NCBI GenBank assembly: GCA_920105805.1
Contig: CAKKTI010000042.1
Span: 22,488 to 86,487 of the forward strand
From: Condylostoma magnum
Lineage: Eukaryota; Ciliophora; Heterotrichea; Heterotrichida; Condylostomatidae
Direction of reading: 5' to 3'
DNA: 64,000 bases
The position numbers and the translations under genes were made by a program. The notes below the pieces were generated by a model, which worked only from the letters and a program-made list of their open reading frames with translations, was not told the DNA's origin and did no database searches. Positions 47,723 to 58,960 of this stretch are shown piece by piece (the stretch's first letter is position 1; each line of letters opens with the position of its first letter).

Positions 47723-49417
47723 CTACTTCTTCCTTCTATATCTAGCTTTTGACTTGAAACCTTGTTTTTGCCCGAATCTCACTTTCTTGTGTGCATTTTG
47801 CTTTCTTTCCTTTAATTTCTCAATCCTTTCAGAAATATTCTTCTTCTATTTAGGCTATGCCATCTTTACACCCCTTGCATGATTTTTAAGCTGCCTGACT
47901 AATACTGGATGATCAACCTTTTACTCCTTCTTAACAGGAACAAACTTTTCCTTCCTTTCCTATTAGTCATCTTTTTCCCTTCTAATCCAAGTTTTTTTCG
48001 GCCTGTTATAAATTTCCTCAGCATGTTTTATTAAATTAATCGCTTTATCGTTCTCAATTTCAGCAATTTTCATCTCTTTATCCATTCTTTCATCCCTTAG
48101 AATTTGCTTGATTTTTCTCATGATGTTATAAAGTTCATTCTTAGCCTCTTCAATCTATGCTGGTTTGACACTTCAAGTTTTTAAGTTTTTAGCAAAACTT
48201 TTCCTAACCTTAGTTCTTTCTTCCTCAGAGCACAGAATGATAGACAGTCCTTGGTTTCCAGCTCTAGCAGTTCTCCCCACTCTGTGCAAGAGTCTTTTGG
48301 GGTCTATTGGTACATCTACGTTAATAACAACTGAAATAGGCAGATCTAAGCCTCTTGCAGCCAGGTCAGTGGCCACTAGAATATCAACGTTTCCTTGTTA
48401 ATAATCACTTAAAGACTTCAACCTTTATCCCTGGGGCAGTCCTCCATGTATCTCTGCCGATTTGTAGTCTAATTCTCTAAGTATTAAGTGGAATTTATGG
48501 CAGTCTTACTTTGTACGAAAGAAAATCAGTATATCCTGGTTGACTTTGGACTTTATAACAGCTAATGCAATGGTCAACCTGTCCTGATTTTCCTTGAGTC
48601 TTACAATGACTTAGGACAGAGTGGAAGGAGTGCCTGTGTTTCCCACCTTTACAGGATTTTAGAGGGCCATGCTTGCTAGTGCCTTTACATTAGTATTAAG
48701 TGTGGCCGACGCTAGTATAGTCTACTTTTCTTTAGGCAATTCTTTCAGTATATTTTACACCTCTGACAAAAATCCCATTTCTAGTAGCCTATCAGCCTCA
48801 TCTAAAATCAGAGTTTCTATATAATCCAACGCTACTCCTTATGAATTAAGCAAGTGGTCTAGTATTCTGCCCGGTGTTCCTACTAAAATATCAGGATTAG
48901 TGTTAATCATCCTTTTCTCCCTTTTCTAATCTGCACCACCCATTAACACCTCGCATCGTATATCTGTGAATTTACTTAAAGACTGTATCATTGAGGACAG
49001 CTACTATGAAAGTTCTCTGGTAGGACTGAGAATTAGCACCCTAGTTACCTGTAGTCGCTTATTCCTATACAGCAATCTATGCAGCAACGGTAAGGCAAAG
49101 GCAGCTGTTTTCCCTGAGCCAGTCATAGCAGACATCAGTACATCACTTCCTTTAGTAATAACTGGAATAGACTTTATTTGTATTTCTGAGGGATGCTCGT
49201 ATCCTAGTACATTGCACGCCTTTATTAATGGCTTTGCAATATTTAACTCGCTGAATGTTTTAGATGCACTTTTTAGCTGGGATTTGTAACTTCTTTATCT
49301 TTTACTCCCCACCTAAGGCTCTGTTACCTACACGTTCTTGTTACTGAAGTTCCAGGATAATTGCACTGGGGTATCATCATCTAACTCAGTAAAGAAATCT
49401 GTGTCGGATAAATTCAT
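47723..49417 (-). CDS. DDX27: DEAD-box RNA helicase of the DDX27/Drs1 type
   Basis: 564 residues. Drs1/DDX27 acts in large-subunit rRNA processing. Motifs in order: Q-motif region [14 protein letters not shown], motif [22 protein letters not shown], motif [15 protein letters not shown]-type motif [16 protein letters not shown] and [10 protein letters not shown]. The C-terminal ~150 residues are Lys/Arg-rich and helical with a basic end RRKK, as expected of a nucleolar helicase. It lacks the long acidic N-terminus of yeast Drs1. It ends TAG TAA. Transcribed divergently from the following DHHC gene, with 110 nt between start codons. Confidence 0.92.
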
Positions 49418-49527
49418 TATAAATGTCAGGAATTCTAGTAGTTATTTTGGTAAGATATAAAAAGACTTGGATGATACTAGTAACTGGGGAGTACACTATA
49501 ACGTTTCACTCTTTTTACCCCTGATTT

Positions 49528-50196
49528 ATGGATAATAGTTTAAGTTTGTATGGAAGAGTAATGCTTGTTGCTTTTCATTTCTTTGGTTCTATGGCCTTTG
49601 CTGCACATATAGCTGCATGATTGACTACTCCCGGATATACTCCTTATATTAACGCTCCCAATGATATTCCACTGCGATTGCTCAGATTTTGTGCTCAGTG
49701 TGATTAGTATAAGCCTCCTCGAACTCACCATTGTAGAGTGTGCAACAAATGTATACATAAGATGGACCATCACTGTATTTGAATAAACAATTGTGTAGGA
49801 GCTAGAAACCATAAGCACTTTTTACTGTTTTTGCTGTATGTTGGATTATCTGCGTTTACAGGTCTGGTGATATAGTTCAGTTGTTTTATAGTATATCTAA
49901 AAGTCCCATGTAAAGTTAATTATTTATCCCTAGGCCTATCTTTTCTAGGAGCTACAATATGCGTACTATTTGTAATATTTACTACAGATTTACTTACAGA
50001 ATAAATACAATTGGTTAAATCAGGATAAACCTGTGTTGAAACTTATCAAAATATGTAAAAAAGGAATCGATCTTACTTTGAAGCATTTAAAGAAGAGTTA
50101 GGAAGCAATTACTGGTTTTGGCTATTGCCAACTACTCCAGACATTAAAATAAATTACAGAGAAGACGTTATTAGGTTTTAAACAAATGCTAATTAA
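49528..50196 (+). CDS. DHHC-type protein S-palmitoyltransferase, second copy type
   Basis: 222 residues, short for the family. Two N-terminal helices, then CAQCDQYKPPRTHHCRVCN and KCIHKMDHHCIWINNCVG, with the catalytic Cys near residue 83. The Trp in DHHCIW is TGA (49780-49782). Two C-terminal helices contain the expected (S/T)TD-like TTD (FVIFTTDLLTEQ) after the last helix. It is not a close copy of the enzyme at 4440-5408. The stop at TAA 50194-50196 would overlap the ferrochelatase gene by 8 nt; the alternative TAA at 50179-50181 avoids overlap. Confidence 0.95.
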
Positions 50197-51208
50197 ATCT
50201 GTCTAGTACATTGCACTGATCAGGATAAGCGCACTTCAAGCATCTTGGTATCTTGCACAACTGCTTAGCCTATAAGTGTTCTTTTGCAATATCCGCCAAA
50301 CTCTAAACGAATGTAGGATGTGTGTTAGGAGCAGGACATCTAATCATCTAAACTCCTTCTGCTTCCCCCTCTTTTACATACTCTAAATCTAATTCATACA
50401 AAGTCTCCAAATGTTCAGATGTAAAGGCAATTGGTACTAACATTGCTCTTTTGTATCCTTTTTCCTTCAGTTTCTTTATAGATTCTTATGTACTTGGCTG
50501 AAGCCAAGTCTAGAACCCAACCTTGCTTTACCATACAATGTAGTGATCATTGTAAAAGTTTCTCATTACCTCCTACACAGTACTGCCTATCTCAAATGGA
50601 TACCGATCCCCTCTCCACATGACTTGCGCAGGTATTGAATGAGCTGTGAAAACAATAGGAATTTTATCACTCTCCTCTTACTATTACAACTAATCCCTAA
50701 TAATCTCCGTTCAAGCATTAATGTATCCCTAATGTACAGGCCACTTGTGAATTACTGTCACTTTTTCAGGCTCTATCCAATTCGCTAGCTCTCTAAGACT
50801 GTTTCCGGTGGTTGCACAGCTATAATGAGGATATTAAGTAAATGCGATAATTCTTTCAGGGTTGTCAGAAAGAGCTGATCTTACTGATTCTTCAGTTAAA
50901 GGGTCACCGTACCTAAAACAAGAGTAGTGCTTATGAGGAGCAGTCTAGGGAGAAATTTAGTCTAAAATCTGAGTCATGAGCTCCCCTTGCTTGTCGGTTC
51001 ATTCTCTTATAGGTGATCCTCCAATTGCTTCGTATTATTGCCCAACTGCCTTTCTGGCTCGTATTTTTGCTATGTAGGGCCCCAGGTTAAAAGGAATTGG
51101 AATAAATGTCTTATCTGAGAACATACGAACTAAAAACGGTTCAACCTCCGCCTTTGTACTGGGACCACCTAGGTTCATCATTAGAATGGCAGTCTTTATT
51201 TTTTACAT
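50189..51208 (-). CDS. HEM15: Ferrochelatase
   Basis: 339 residues. It inserts Fe2+ into protoporphyrin IX, the last step of haem synthesis, in mitochondria or plastid-like compartments. Features: [17 protein letters not shown], the active-site His in [29 protein letters not shown], and [14 protein letters not shown]. No long transit peptide precedes it. The C-terminus carries four Cys ([15 protein letters not shown]), in the position where animal and some bacterial enzymes bind a [2Fe-2S] cluster, so a cluster is likely. The start is ATG 51208 or the in-frame MM pair nearby at about 51178. It lies 4 nt after the stop of the upstream SNIP1 gene on the same strand. Confidence 0.95.
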
Positions 51209-51212
51209 TTTA

Positions 51213-51683
51213 TTATATTAAATCACCTTTGATAAGAATGAACTCTATGGGGTTGTCGCCGAATTTCAGTATATCGCCTGATATAAGCTCGTAGAATCGC
51301 TGTTTTCGGAGCTTTTTGTCATTTATGTAGGAAAAATTAGTAGAGTTTAAGTCCATTAAGTAAGGACGGATCTTTTAGTTTATATTCCGAAATTGAATAA
51401 CTGCGTGTTGATTTGAAATAGAAGAGTGCTCCATTACTATGTCCGCTATATCTGTGTCCTTTCCTAGTATAAAGTAAGATTTCTACAGCAAATCAATTGG
51501 AGGTAATTCTTAGTCATTATGATATAAAAATAAGCGTCAGTGGTAATCGGGGAATTGGCTGTCTTAAACTTCTGAGTATTTTATTATCTTTTGGGATGGA
51601 TTATTGTAAAAGCGAGTAAGAATTCCAGAGGGCTCAAAACACGGCCTTTCAAAAGATCTGCTTCTACTTCTTTTTCTTGACAT
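51213..51683 (-). CDS. SNIP1: SNIP1/Pml1-like FHA protein of the RES complex
   Basis: 156 residues. A short Arg/Ser N-terminus (MSRKRSRSRSFERP) is followed by W-R-L-F/Y and an FHA domain: YFILGKDTDIADIVMEHSSI, SNQHAVIQFR, then LMDLNSTNFSYIND and ELISGDILKFGD. This pattern is characteristic of SNIP1/Pml1, the FHA subunit of the RES complex that retains and splices pre-mRNA. The human protein has a longer disordered N-terminus. It ends TAA TAA. Only 4 nt lie between its stop and the ferrochelatase ATG downstream. Confidence 0.9.
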
Positions 51684-51855
51684 TTATTGCCTCTTAGATT
51701 AATTATATCTCTAGTTTTTCTCTAAATTTTCGAGTAAATAACGTTATAATAGTTTACTTTGATTAGACATATACTGTAAATATTATAACACACATTATAC
51801 ACCCAACAAATATTAAATTTAAGCCTATTTCATATAATTCTGATGACTAATCATT

Positions 51856-52482
51856 TTATAAAAATTTAAAATAAGGCATTAATAATCAACTGTTTTCCCT
51901 TCGGACACCCTTTACTTTATGATATTCTTATAAATAACAGAACTGACACATCCCCTTTGCATAATGAACTCTATTAGTGTGATTACATCTTCATGCTGGC
52001 TTTTATCTTCCCATAAGATGATAGCAATTGTTGCACATACCTTTAGCATAGTGCTTTCTGCTGGTATGTGGACACTTACTAATTCTTTAAGCTTTTCGTT
52101 TAGTATTAGAATAAGTTAGGCTGGGATGAAAGGGAAGTTCTGCCTATTTTATGCTATACTGGAAAGGATCAGGCAGTTCTCTTGATTCTGGCTAATCCTT
52201 ATAGTTTTGATTGGGAACTAGTAGAGAGTACATAGTTTAAAAGACACTATTTTTATTCGAATCCTTCATTTTTGGTAGAATAATTTATACCATTAAAACC
52301 TTTTATAATAACTTTATCAGTCTGTTAACATTACTGAGAGTTTAGGATTTATTTTTTATTTTGCTACTAAGCTTAATACTGAGGAAAGTTATAATATTCA
52401 TTTTGAGGATTGTATTATTTCTCTTAGTTTTCAGTACATAACAATGGCTGATCTTATTGGAGATTAATACTATAGTATTCAT
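51856..52482 (-). CDS. Protein with two HYAKGMC zinc-binding repeats
   Basis: Up to 208 residues. Near the C-terminus there are two copies of a Cys/His motif: CPHTSRKHYAKGMCNNCYH and CNHTNRVHYAKGMCQFCYL, each C-x2-H/T ... H-Y-A-K-G-x-C-x2-C-Y. Similar short repeats occur in many protist and plant proteins and are thought to bind zinc and perhaps nucleic acid; the exact role is unknown to me. The N-terminal ~110 residues are basic and low in complexity. The stop is TGA at 51886-51888 or TAA at 51856-51858. Confidence 0.7.
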
Positions 52483-52819
52483 TTAATAATGGTTTTTATA
52501 CTACTGAATTATGATTGAAGAATATTATACTAAATAACTGTAGGAAATTGGAAATGGATGATGATATTCAAAAATAATTATTTTCATAATAACTTATTAC
52601 CTATATTCCATCAATTTCTTTAAGTTTACAGGCACTTTAGATAACTTTTGAAGCATAAGTAAATAAATTAGGCTTAGCAATAAATATTATACTATGAATC
52701 AACTATATAATTAACAAATTACAGATGAATTATTATACAACCCATTTACAATAATCAAAGCAAAGCTTGCATAAAAGAATATTTAATATATAGAATTATC
52801 TTTTGAATAATATCTTATT
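52483..52819. other. Intergenic, nothing recognised
   Basis: AT-rich DNA between two minus-strand genes. No homology, RNA structure or repeat noticed. Confidence 0.5.
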
Positions 52820-53422
52820 TTAACGCTCTTCTCTTGAAATATATGAATTAAACGAGTGAGTATTCCTAGGAGATTTCCACAAATCTGGTAGATTTAAATC
52901 GAACCTATTATCATGTGGTGAAATGCTTGACTTCCTAATAAAGCTAGGTCTGGGACTGTATTTATCAAAAGAAATCCCAGATAATTACTTAGTTAATATT
53001 AAAGTTTTCTGCGGATTTTCACTTTAACTTCGTATTTCGGGCAATTTTTCCCTTTTAGTATCAGGAGCTCTTATTTTTATCCTAGGAGGCTATTAGTATA
53101 TTAGATCATATTTTGGTTTATATCTATTGCATCCAGGCTGGCCAATTAAATGCTGTATTATATTATCACCTCTTCCAGGAGATTTGAAAGTAGCAGAAGG
53201 AGATAAGGGTAAGCTCGCTTAACGTCTCCCTATAATTTTCCTCTAGAAATCCTTTTATCTAAGTGTTTCCATTGATAACTTCTAATGCTTTCTTTTCTAC
53301 ACTCTTTATATCTATCTAGGACCAACAGCTCTGAGTAGCATGCCTTCTAGAAATTCAGATTCTTTATCCAAAACACTTCCAAACCTAGAAATCATAGGGT
53401 TTCTTTAAGATCTTTATTCCAT
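52820..53422 (-). CDS. SHIPPO-like Pro/Gly-motif protein, probably cytoskeletal
   Basis: 200 residues, basic and Ser/Pro-rich. It carries motifs of the PG-x-x-x-Y type (FKSPGRGD, GQPGCNRYKPKYDLI, DKYSPRPSF), as in SHIPPO/ODF3-like proteins that line axonemal or cortical microtubules. The repeats are few and imperfect, so the family call is tentative. The start ATG at 53422 is the first that leads into a coding-like frame; the frame is open further upstream. No membrane segment is seen. Confidence 0.6.
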
Positions 53423-53523
53423 TTTACTATTTATAAAGAAACTAATACAGGCTTATAGTGCTTTTCCTAGCTCATAAGCATTGATTGTAATACAATTAAT
53501 ATATAATATTAAGAGCAATAAAA

Positions 53524-55533
53524 ATGTCAGATGAAGCTTTAATTCGAGCAAGATAAGATGTAAGAAGAGAAGTTCCTAATAATATTTTAAGACTACTCAA
53601 CGACAAAAAGTATGAGAGAAGAATGCTGGGAGCATCGGAGCTGTAGAAAATAGTTGATTCAGATATAGAAGTGAATCAAGGCTAAAGTTTGCTGAATATA
53701 ATAGATTTCTTTACAGAGGATTATTTGTAATCCCATAACGAATATTAAAAAAGAGCAGGACTTCTAGCAGTTTCATCTCTTTCCATAACTCTAAGTTAAA
53801 GAGAGGACAAAACCCATATTAACTTTTACATTGAAAAAGTAGCTTAACTCATAAACGATCACTCTTAGATAGTAAGATATACCGCAATAGAAGCAATGTA
53901 TAATATAGTAAAGGTATTCAGAGTTTAAATACTTCCTTTTCTGCCTAAGATATTTAAAGGACTAATCTAACTATTTACAGATGTTGATACAGAGGTTAAA
54001 AATGCTGCTAAATAATTAGACGATATACTGAAAAGCATAGTATTTGAAAGTGAGGCAGATTCAGAGGTTTTTAATTCAGAGCAATTTATGGACATGATAT
54101 GCGAAATGATAAAAGGAGCTAGGAATTCTAATGTTTAATTGATGCTAGTGAGTTGACTGGTAGTGCTAGATTCTATTCCCTGCTTTAAGCTGATGAATTA
54201 TCTTCCTTTTTTCTTAGAAGGACTGTTTAACATGTTATCCAGCTAGGATAAGGACGTAAAGTAAACTGTTTTTAATTGTTTGTAGGATTTCCTAGATGAA
54301 TTAAAGCTATCTTTGGAGTACACTAATATAATGAATTCTCTTATAAACTAATTAACTGAGATTATACTGCACTCCGACCCATTTGTAAGATCTGTTGGAT
54401 TTAGTTGGATACGAGAACTATTGGTTTAATACGGATTAGATTTATAGTACTAATTTCCTTTATGTCTAGGTGCTATTTTATAAGGTATTTCAGATAATGA
54501 ACAAGATATTGTATAAACTTCTTAAGAAATCAACTCTATCTTAGTTGATTATGTACAGGAAATATGTAACGATTAGACTTGGTAAAATAGCCCAGAGTTG
54601 ATAGAAGAATTATTAAAAAACTTACAGGATTCATAAGTTCCTACATAAGAAGAAGCTCTTAAATGGATTGTAAGACTATAGGACTTTAATCAATTATAAA
54701 ATGAGGAAATACAAGATGATATATTAAGCCATCTCACATATAAGCTAATTGACCCCTAGTAAGAAGTACTGGACTAAATTCAAATCATTATCTGTAAAAT
54801 GGCATAAAATGATAGATTCTTTATACGAGTAATCTAATCAATCCTAGGAATGTTCAAATAAAACGAAAACTTGATGAGAAATCACGGAAATGACATAATT
54901 AGAAGTCTATGTGAAACATTTACAGCAGAAAGTGTTTTTCAAGGATTCGCATCTATGATAAAGGGGCATTAAGAGTTTGATAAAAAGTGCTTAGAACTGT
55001 TGATTATAATACTATTAACTGAGGATTACACTTAAGAGTTTAGAGACCGCTTAAAGTATTGTCTAGAACGCAATGATTAGCAAGCAATTAGTCATTTTGA
55101 AACTTTATTTAACTGTATGTGCATGAGTCCAGGAATAGTGCTCATTTTAACATTTTTAGTGCAAGCTTACAAACTGGGCTACAACTGTTTGATTTTGTTA
55201 GCTAAAAGACCGGTTGAGGATGATTTGATTATATAATTAGCAAGATTAGTTTAATTTCTAGAATCTCCTATATTTGTACGTAAGTTTTACTTAGACCTGA
55301 GAATGTAAATTTTAGAGTATCATATACACCCCTATTTACTCAGAGCACTTCACGGTATTCTGATGTTTTTGCCCTAAAGTAGAGCTTATAACATACTCTA
55401 ATTAAGACTAAAGAATGTATCGGGATTGCATAAGAAATATGTAGACGATGACAACGAACTGCTTACAAACATGCATCTTTTAAGGTATGATGAACTTCTA
55501 AATAATTTTAAAAAGGCTGTATCTCATACTTAG
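53524..55533 (+). CDS. VAC14: VAC14-like scaffold of the PIKfyve complex
   Basis: 669 residues of HEAT repeats. VAC14 scaffolds the Fab1/PIKfyve kinase and Fig4 phosphatase that make and turn over PI(3,5)P2 on endosomes. The N-terminus (NILRLLNDKKYERRMLGASE, then RAGLLAVSSLSITL) matches the family, as does the block DPFVRSVGFSWIRELLVQYG and the C-terminal region PIFVRKFYLDLRMQIL ... RYDELLNNFKKA. Shorter than human (782) through loop trimming. The homology ends at TAG 55531-55533. The frame stays open beyond, but the opposite strand carries the next gene. Confidence 0.9.
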
Positions 55534-55536
55534 TTA

Positions 55537-55734
55537 TTAATTATTATTTTCTGTAATATTGAACGGGATTGGTGTAAATGTTTCTGTATCAAATTACTTG
55601 ATTCTCCTTTTCTTCGCGGCGAAGTATTCAAGCTTTATACTAGGAGGGCTTTAATGCTTATTTGACTTTGGGGTTCTTTCGACTTCTTTATTTGTGTTTT
55701 TCATTGTCTAACGATTTAAATAAATGTTATCCAT
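55537..55734 (-). CDS. Small basic protein, 65 residues
   Basis: Encodes MDNIYLNRQTMKNTNKEV and then a Ser/Pro/Lys-rich stretch, KLEYFAAKKRRIKQFD and TPIPFNITENNN before TAA TAA (55534-55539). The KKRRIK cluster could be a nuclear signal. No family recognised. It is squeezed between VAC14 (stop 3 nt away) and NOC3L. Its even composition and double stop make it more credible than the VAC14 read-through on the other strand. Confidence 0.5.
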
Positions 55735-55762
55735 TTTACAAGTATTAAAAATGAGTGAATTA

Positions 55763-57319
55763 TTAACGTTTGAGTTTAGCAAACCTTTCAGCCTCATTAA
55801 AAGCTTTTGATATGTCGCATCCGGATTTGAATATAACATCTGTTTACCTTGGATCTATTTAAGTTATTCCTCCGATTCCCTTTAGCATTTACCGTAACTC
55901 TCTGTCTGCTATACTTTATAATGCTGTTATTTCTTGTATAACATTCGTAGAACTAGCATTGGAAAGATGAGGATCAGTCATATCGGGGTTATAGCTATCC
56001 CCTGCTTCAAATTCATCTTCAGTGTCAAACAAATACCGAGCCTTGGGGTACTTCTGTATTAATTTTTTGATTATTTGAATCGCAGCCTTTGAAAAATGTA
56101 TGGGATAGTGGAATGTTACTTACAGCATTCTTTTAATAAAAGCACATATGAGTTCATGGGAGAAATGTTGTTTTTCTAGTAGAAATTTCTCTAAACATCG
56201 CAATAACATGAGTTGGGAGTTATTGGATGAAGGAAACAGAATCAAAAAAGAATAAATAGCCTCAGTTATTGCCCTGTCTTCGATGGAAACAACATCTGAT
56301 GCTTTGGTATTTAAACTTATAAGAGTACTCACACAATTGAGATGACCTTCTTCAGTTAAATTAGTATCATGAAGCAATTTAAGTATTCATTTTGTTAGAT
56401 CCTTTATAATTTCCAGATTCAATAAGAATGAGTATTTTGCCAGTCCTTATAAAGTAGGAGCCAAAAAGTGGGATTAAGGATAGTTTTTGATGACTATAAA
56501 GTAAATACCAAGCAGCTCAGTCAATGTATCTAAATTATACTTGGCCACTATATGCTGAGGAATTGTTCCGCTAGCTTCATCGAAATTTCTATCAACTTCC
56601 ATTTCCTCCCTTGTTCTTTTCCCTTATGTTTTCTCAGCCTCTAGAACAGATAAGTCCATTTTAGACAACATTGAAATTAATTGTAAGGGTAAATCCTTAT
56701 ATGATACTCTTTTGATTAGTTTATGTATTTCTTTAACAGCCATTAACCTCAAATCGTATTCCTTAGAAACTAGTATCCCCTTTAGAGTCTTCAGTGTTAT
56801 GCCTGGCTGGCTCACTACTCTATTTGTAACCATCTGCAGTAATCTTTCCCTGAAGTTAAAATGAGGCAAACTTTCTAGTAATTTACATACACATTTTAGT
56901 ACACCTTTCTTTTTCTTAATATTTCCTCTTAAGATCTGTAAATACTCTTGGTATTAGCTTAGAAGTATAGCCTCATAACTTCTTACTGCTCTTACCTCTT
57001 TACTTAATATAACACCGTCATTGTCCGTGTTTCTTATCTAGTAGCCTGGAATTATATCACAGAAAATACAGCAGAGGGATGTAATGGCTAGTGATTGTAT
57101 ATAGGGATCCTCATCTTTAGCTAGTTTGATAAGTAAACGCAGCTAAGGAATGTGAAATTCAGGATGAGATAGCACTTAATTAGAGAGATGGGCTATTTCC
57201 ATTCTTTTCTATTTTCCATTCATGTATTCCAATGAGGGAAGGGGCTCATCTTTCATAAGAAAAAGCTTAGATTGCACTGCCTTTTGAATCTTTTACTGCT
57301 TTTTGTTACGACGCCCCAT
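55763..57319 (-). CDS. NOC3L: NOC3-like nucleolar complex protein
   Basis: 518 residues. NOC3 pairs with NOC2 for nuclear maturation and export of pre-60S ribosomes and is also linked to replication licensing in yeast. Family marks include LLIKLAKDEDPYIQSLAITSL, RDVIPGY-like CDIIPGYQIR, LSKEVRAVRSYEAILLSQYQ, the CBP/NOC-family core KYNLDTLTELLGIYFIVIKN, and the C-terminal DPHLSNASSTNVIQEI with YNPDMTDP. Shorter than yeast or human forms; the basic N-terminal extension is reduced to ~35 residues. It ends TAA TAA (55760-55765). Confidence 0.9.
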
Positions 57320-57366
57320 TTAATATGTACTACAGTCTACTGTGTAAAATTAATTGAAATAGATTA

Positions 57367-58032
57367 CTAAATTACTCTCTTAATGATTCCTACTATTTGC
57401 AGAACAGCAGCAATCCAGCAAAGCACCACAATTGCTATGTTAAGGTCATATCCGCTTTCTGTTTTGAAGTTGTATAAGTCATTATTCCCATTAATTGATA
57501 CAGGGCATTTGTCGAAACGAACATCCTTAAAGTTTTCCAATCCTTGCCAATATCTATACTAAATTAATCCAAAGGTCAGGAATATGCAGCTAACTACTAA
57601 AGCTATCATTCTTAGGAGTTTTATTGCCTTAGATTCTGGCCATTTTCTTTAGAACACCATAGCAGTGAGAGCAGTTACAATTATAACAACTGAGATAAAG
57701 GCAAATACTATTTCTATTATAGATGCTTTGGTAATATCATCGAGATTATCACAGAATTAAGGGCAGCAAAGCTCTAAGAACTACTTATCTAATGTGTTGT
57801 CTTGACAAAAGGCATCATGAAACTGGCTGAAAGTATCAGAGCCACCATCATCAGTTGCTTCAACACTAGTTAATGTGAAATCTGTTAAACAATATCTAAA
57901 CCAGTCGACTAAGAATAGGTTAACAAAGAGGACAATAGCCATAATAGAATAGAAGATAAAGATGCCTCCATATCTAATCCAAAATCTTCTTCTATTGTAG
58001 TTTTACGGAGGGGGTTCATGATAAACTTACAT
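57367..58032 (-). CDS. Four-helix membrane protein, tetraspanin-like
   Basis: 221 residues with four hydrophobic helices: one near residues 20-45, two at ~105-165 and one at ~195-215. The larger loops hold Cys pairs (FCQDNTLDKQFLELCCPQFC), reminiscent of the tetraspanin CCG region, though the exact CCG triplet is not present and the longer Cys loop comes first. The N-terminus MQVYHEPPPQNYNRRRF is cytoplasm-like; its second codon is TAA (Gln). It could instead be a claudin- or clarin-like four-TM protein. The stop is TAG 57367-57369. Confidence 0.6.
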
Positions 58033-58118
58033 TTTTTATTGTAATTCTGAGCATATTTATTAATTCTTCACCCAGTATACAACTTTTTAATTCTTAAACT
58101 TTCATATATATTTTTTAA

Positions 58119-58958
58119 ATGTACAACTCAATTTTCTCCGGTAACTAGCAAGGAAGCAATGAAAAACTGGAAATAAAGGCAGGCAGAATGAATTTTGACG
58201 GTAAAAAAGTAACACCAGATACTCGTATGGGGAAGATTATAATGCAAAGAGATAATGATGGATTTATGCACTTCCAATGGGCGGATATTACAACAGGTAT
58301 TCCTTAGGAGGACGTTATAGTTTTCCCAGAGGAATCAAAATTCATAAAAACTAATTAAAGTAAAGGACGAGTATTCTATCTAAAAACTCCTGATTAAAGA
58401 TTCTTCTATTGGTTCTAAGATCCTGACCAGAGTCAAGATGAGGCTAATGCAGAAAGGATAAATAACATGCTGAAATCAGTACCACCTGAATAAGCTATCC
58501 AACCCTAAAACCCGCCTTAAATTTAACAAAGTCCCTTAGTTCCTCCTTAAGTGCATTAAAACCAAATGAACCCAAACAGTCTTGAAGAACTACTGTAAAA
58601 CTTTGCTAATTAATAAGGAGGATTACAACAATTCGGGCCTAGACTAGATTAGATACTGAATCCAGAAGTAATAGCTTAATTTGCTGATGATGAAGATTTC
58701 CATGAGTTAATAGAGCATCTGCCTCAAGACCAACAATCTGCTGAGTTTTTACGTGAAAATTTGTAAAGTCCTCAATTTCAACAAGCATTGCGGGGCTTAA
58801 GCAGCTTGATATAAAGTGAGTATGGACCAACTCTTATCTAATCGCTGGGTTATAATTGCGATATGAATATTGATTTCTTAGAGTCATTGCTAAGAGACCT
58901 GCAGAGGAGAAATGATAGTTAGGTATTAGAGTAAATGTTAATTGATATTTTACTATAA
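58119..58958 (+). CDS. ADRM1: Proteasome ubiquitin receptor RPN13/ADRM1
   Basis: 279 residues. RPN13 sits on RPN2 in the 19S regulatory particle, binds ubiquitin and recruits the deubiquitinase UCH37. The N-terminal Pru domain (~10-115) shows KLEIKAGRMNFDGKKVTPD, MHFQWADITTG and QRFFYWFQDPD. A Gln/Pro linker follows. The C-terminal DEUBAD/UCH37-binding domain (~185-275) has LRENLQSPQFQQALRGLSSL, then LIQSLGYNCDMN and LESLLRDLQRR. Both halves are therefore complete. It ends at TAA 58956-58958, two nucleotides before the next ATG. Confidence 0.95.
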
Positions 58959-58960
58959 AT

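Noticed and set aside
50189-53422. A bacterial-type operon containing ferrochelatase
   Set aside because: Neighbouring proteins (SNIP1, DHHC enzyme, SHIPPO-like) are plainly eukaryotic and codon use is the ciliate type, so the tight spacing is genome compaction and not a transferred operon.
55534-55720. Extension of VAC14 past TAG 55531
   Set aside because: The family ends at this point, and the opposite strand holds a small gene with better composition and a double stop.
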